A DNA stretch of 64,000 bases from Phlebopus portentosus (Eukaryota > Basidiomycota > Agaricomycetes > Boletales > Boletinellaceae). Location of the stretch: the NCBI GenBank assembly GCA_037892935.1, contig JAYXKI010000009.1:558001-622000 (forward strand). Direction: 5' to 3'. The notes beneath the pieces are model-generated. The model was given only the letters and a program-made list of their open reading frames with translations, was not told the origin of the DNA and did no database searches. Below, piece by piece: positions 60,715 to 64,000 of this stretch. A program made the position numbers and the translations under genes. Numbering within the stretch: position 1 is the first letter of the stretch; every line of letters starts with the position of its first letter.

Positions 60715-61516
60715 AAGAGAAAACATGATTGGCAAGGTACGCTTGAGTCTATCCGTATTCTCCGACTGTAAGCCCCGTTAATAGTTGTTCATTAGGTCTT
60801 TGACGACTCCAAAAATCGAACCCAGACTCCACCACGCATGTTCAAAATAGATACCCTCGTCTCAACTGATTGCTTGTCATTGGAATTGGAATCGGCGTAA
60901 AACCTCGAAAATTATCGGAAGGTTGTGTATATGCACATGTATTCTACTTAATGGATGTATAATCAGAGCCCGGAAACATGGACGGACGGAACTCTAAGCA
61001 GACGATGCGTATACCCTTCAGCTGTTCAAGAAAATCACACTGCATCAAAAGCCTCACGCAAATAGATAAGGAGAAGACTGGTGGAAAAAGCGGAGCGTCG
61101 TTTAAGTTACAGCAAATAGAGTAATATTCAACAAGGGCAGATGACACAGAACGCATTAGGGTATGGCAATCGGTACTACGCATTAAAACATGAGAAGGGA
61201 ACCGAATGTATGTAGAAAAACGATCGGTCATAGAGCGGGAAACACGGGAGTGGGAAGGAAGGGCGAGATTAAGGGCAAGACGAGATGAACGGGACTGAGA
61301 GAAAGCTTGGAAGAAAAAATTGCAAAGTAGGAAAGGACCCGAAGAAGAAAATGAGAAGAAAAGCAATGAGATATCGGACCCTAAAAAAAGAACTTGGCAT
61401 GGGGTGGGATGACTATTATAACATTGTGCAAGAGACTTTATAAAGTGAGAAAAAAAAAAAAGGAAAGACGAGGTCTTGAAGTTGCGAAAACTGGTGTAGG
61501 ATGTTGATTTGATCGC
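60715..61516. other. Convergent intergenic region
   Basis: About 800 bp between two 3' ends. A-rich stretch at about 61450. No gene recognised. Confidence 0.5.
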
Positions 61517-64000
61517 TCATCGAGAGAAATCGATCCGCCTATATAGTATTGTCGTTAGCTCGCAATGGTCTATGAGAGTAAAGGAATGAGCTAAAACGTA
61601 CTCTCTCAATGTATCATATAAGAATTTATAGCTCCTCAAGTTGCCCTTCAACCGACGAATATCAATGCTAAACGTATCCTGCAGGCCATCAATACGCGTC
61701 AGTTCCACAGAGAAGCGGACTTCATCGCCCTGGTCTTCTGTGCGATCGCCGTATATCGGCTCGTGCGATGGCGGAGACGGCATCATAGAGAGTTTCTCAC
61801 GGGAAACTGATCTCGATGTTTCGCGCGCATCGCCGGCGTCAGTATCGATGGAAGGATGTGTGGATACTTGTGAAGATTGACGGCGCATGAGTAGACCCTT
61901 AAGCATCCCGCTAGTCGAGCTGAAAGAGGACTGAGACGGTTGCGGAAGTCCACGTTTGTCGATCTGGGGAAAACGTTAGTCTACGTCGGGTTTTCGTGTT
62001 TTCACTTGAAAACTTACTCCGTTCGATGCGGCAGTGCCGACCATAGTAAACGCAGTAACACCACCCACCGCCGTGCCGGAAACCATTTTCTTTCTTTTCG
62101 TACGGATGCACCGATACTTGTACTCGCTTTCTTGCTGTACTTCCAGACCCATGTCCAGGAGAACCTTCGTAACGTGGGCCATAACATCTGGGGGCGAACC
62201 TGTGGTCACTGTTGTCTGATCGACAGCACCATGATGAAGACGGATCGCATTCTTGTTGTATCCTAGGCGGGTGGGCTGTGGAGAACCAACCATGTTCGAC
62301 AATCGCTTCATGGTACGCGGTACAAACGAGTTATGTTGTGGAGTCGCTGAGACGGTAGTCTCCGTGACATGCGTCGAGGCTGAACGGCCCATAAGCGAAG
62401 GTGCAAGCTTCCTCGGCGCTGCAGGCGTCTGCGGAGTATCTACGATGACCTCCGAACCTAGTGGCTCAGAAGCAGACGAAACGACTGCGCTTCGCTGTTT
62501 TTCAGCGGTCGGCGTCGGCGCGCGATCTTCGTAATCTCCAGATGGCGATGCCGCACGACTCTTGCTCCTCTGTCTGAACCACTGCATGACTCTCGATGCC
62601 TTGCTAGTCGATGCTGGTATAGCAGAGGCATGTGCATGCCTATCCGCACGTGAGAAGCGTGGCGTCTCTGGAACATCTTCCTCCGTCTTTCCATTCGTCC
62701 TTGGAACGACCAAAGGTGGAACAGAGGGTTTCTCCTTCGTGCGACCATTGGCCTGAACGTGCGTCCCTTCTGCAGGAGCTGCCCGGCTCTTCCCACGCTG
62801 ACTGATGCGCTTGCTCAGCGGCTCGACCATGACCGTAAGCGTGTTGCGACGCGACTTCTTCTCCTCTTTCTTGACCGCATTGACGCTGGAGTGAACCGAT
62901 GCTTTAGAATTGATCGACGACGCCGGTGTAGCTGATGCAGTTGATACATCAAGTGTAGATGGCCTCTTACTCGCATTAGACGGAGTCCGCTTGGTGCCGA
63001 CAGGCGTGACGCTCGCATCAGACGGACGTCTTGCCTTGACACCGTTCATATTGCTCTCAGTCTCGGACTGCGAGCCGCCCCAAAGCTTGCCAACAATCTT
63101 ATCAACAGACATGCCTCTGCGATGTCCACTCCTCGAAGATCCGGTATTAGATTTCATGGAGCCCGATGCACTGCTATCCTTCGCCTCAAAGGACGAAGGT
63201 GGAAACTCGTTCCGCGGCGGGCTCGTTGGCGTGACCGAAAGTTCAGGAGGAGGAACCTTGTAGCTTTCCGAGGTCGAGACAGACCCTTGCTGCGAGCCAG
63301 CCGTGGTAATTACAAATGGTCCATTATCCAATGGTGTGGGTGGCTGAGGCAGTGGCTTACTCGCTTTCGGCGTAACGTCCGACTTCGACAAGAAGCTAGG
63401 ACTCAACTGCGACTCGTCCGGAATGACAGGATCGCTGACTGTAACGATAGGGCCGTCTTCTTCAATATCGATCTCCTTGTCTTGAGTTTCTTGTTCCTGA
63501 GGCTGAGGCTGGAACTGCGGTTCCTCGCGATGTGCCTGCTCCCTGGATTTTGACTTCTGGCGTGTCTTTGTCGGAGGGGCGGGCCTATTCTCATCTTGTT
63601 CTCCGCCATACTCAAGTTGAATTGTATGTCGTTGCCTATCCTTGCGCCTCTCAGAACCGCTCTTGACGGGCTGGAGAGCCGTCGGTGGAGCTTCCTTCTT
63701 TGATGAACGACTCGGTGTGCTGTCCTGTCTAGCGCGACGCTGCTCAGTCATCTCGATTGTCTCCTCCACAGCACTTGTAGGCAGCGCGGGCGGAGGGCCA
63801 AACGGATCATCCTCATACGTCTGCGATGAGCCACCAACCGCAATTGAAACAGGATGGCGTTTGACGGGTGGAAGTGCAGGTGAAGAAAAGAGGGACTCGT
63901 CGGGGTTTGATTCGTACAGATACTCTTCATTCATCGCTGAAGGTGGGTGCTGAGGCCGGGTACGACGACCATGTGATGGCGCCTGTGGAGCTTCGATCCG
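61517..64000 (-). CDS. CAMK-like protein kinase, C-terminal part with KA1 domain (partial)
   Basis: Exons 61538..61517, 61963..61602 and 62018 to beyond the window, in phase; the upstream frame stays open to 64000. The visible ~790 residues hold no kinase domain: it must lie past the window edge. The long middle is disordered, basic and Ser/Pro/Lys-rich (PPPALPTS, KSGSERRKDRQ, SGHRRGMSVDKIVGKLWGG). The C-terminal part has a conserved region: LHHGAVDQTTVTTGSPPDVM, VLLDMGLEVQQESEYKYRCI, then DEVRFSVELTRIDGLQDTFS, IDIRRLKGNLRSYKFLYDTL and ERIDFSR-stop. This is the kinase-associated KA1 fold that binds acidic phospholipids and autoinhibits Kin1, MARK and Gin4-type kinases. Which subfamily cannot be settled without the catalytic domain. 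No frame lesion. Confidence 0.75.

Noticed and set aside
60800..60850. Possible minus-strand tRNA (GGGTTCGAT T-loop-like sequence)
   Set aside because: The flanks do not form a T stem and no anticodon or acceptor stem could be found.
63122..63553. 143-codon plus ORF
   Set aside because: Antisense to the KA1 kinase's coding exon; Arg-rich shadow.
1..64000. CRISPR array, insertion sequence or LTR element
   Set aside because: No regular spacer-repeat array, no terminal inverted or long terminal repeats and no transposase or reverse transcriptase domain were seen.

Overview
The window reads as nuclear DNA of a filamentous basidiomycete, most likely an Agaricomycete. Almost every protein-coding gene is cut by many short introns (about 43 to 90 nt) with GTRNGT-type donors and YAG acceptors. 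The families also fit that group: a TPR-CHAT protein, a large ankyrin/low-complexity protein, two P450s, TfdA-type dioxygenases, an integrase-zinc-finger protein and a KA1-domain kinase. I see no rRNA, convincing tRNA, CRISPR array or intact transposon. All exon models below were built by eye from reading frames and splice signals.

Layout. 1-4.4 kb (+): a TPR-CHAT protein with about 19 TPR units and two frameshifts. 5.6-10.5 kb (-): a five-exon ankyrin/low-complexity protein. 10.5-14.3 kb: no recognised gene. 14.5-17.2 kb (+): a protein kinase. 17.7-18.9 kb: small lineage-specific ORFs. 19.1-20.9 kb (-) and 21.1-22.0 kb (+): METTL16-like RNA methyltransferase and mitochondrial MnSOD, divergent from a 189 bp promoter carrying a perfect CRE and an E-box. 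22.6-37.2 kb: an accessory metabolic block with two tandem SDRs, a P450, a coiled-coil protein, two TfdA-like 2-oxoglutarate dioxygenases and, between the latter, a sugar-porter MFS transporter. 39.7-41.4 kb (+): Rho2-type GTPase. 44.2-46.9 kb (-): a second P450, paralogous to the first. 47-51.4 kb: gene-poor, repeat-rich. 51.5-52.7 kb (-): beta-carbonic anhydrase. 53.9-56.0 kb (-): disrupted DHA2-type MFS transporter. 56.6-58.0 kb (-): GH17 glucanase-like protein. 59.0-60.7 kb (+): HHCC integrase-type zinc-finger protein. 61.5-64 kb (-): C-terminal part of a KA1 kinase whose catalytic domain lies beyond the window.

How the genes relate. METTL16, MnSOD, Rho2, carbonic anhydrase, the ankyrin protein and the KA1 kinase are housekeeping or regulatory and are intact. 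The SDR/P450/TfdA/transporter block looks like an oxidative catabolic or detoxification cluster. A striking pattern crosses the window: about twelve places where conserved reading frames are broken, nearly all explained by loss of a single base, and most falling in accessory genes (CHAT, SDRs, first P450, coiled-coil protein, MFS, GH17, HHCC protein). This is either ongoing pseudogenisation or residual consensus error in the assembly; raw reads or transcripts would decide.
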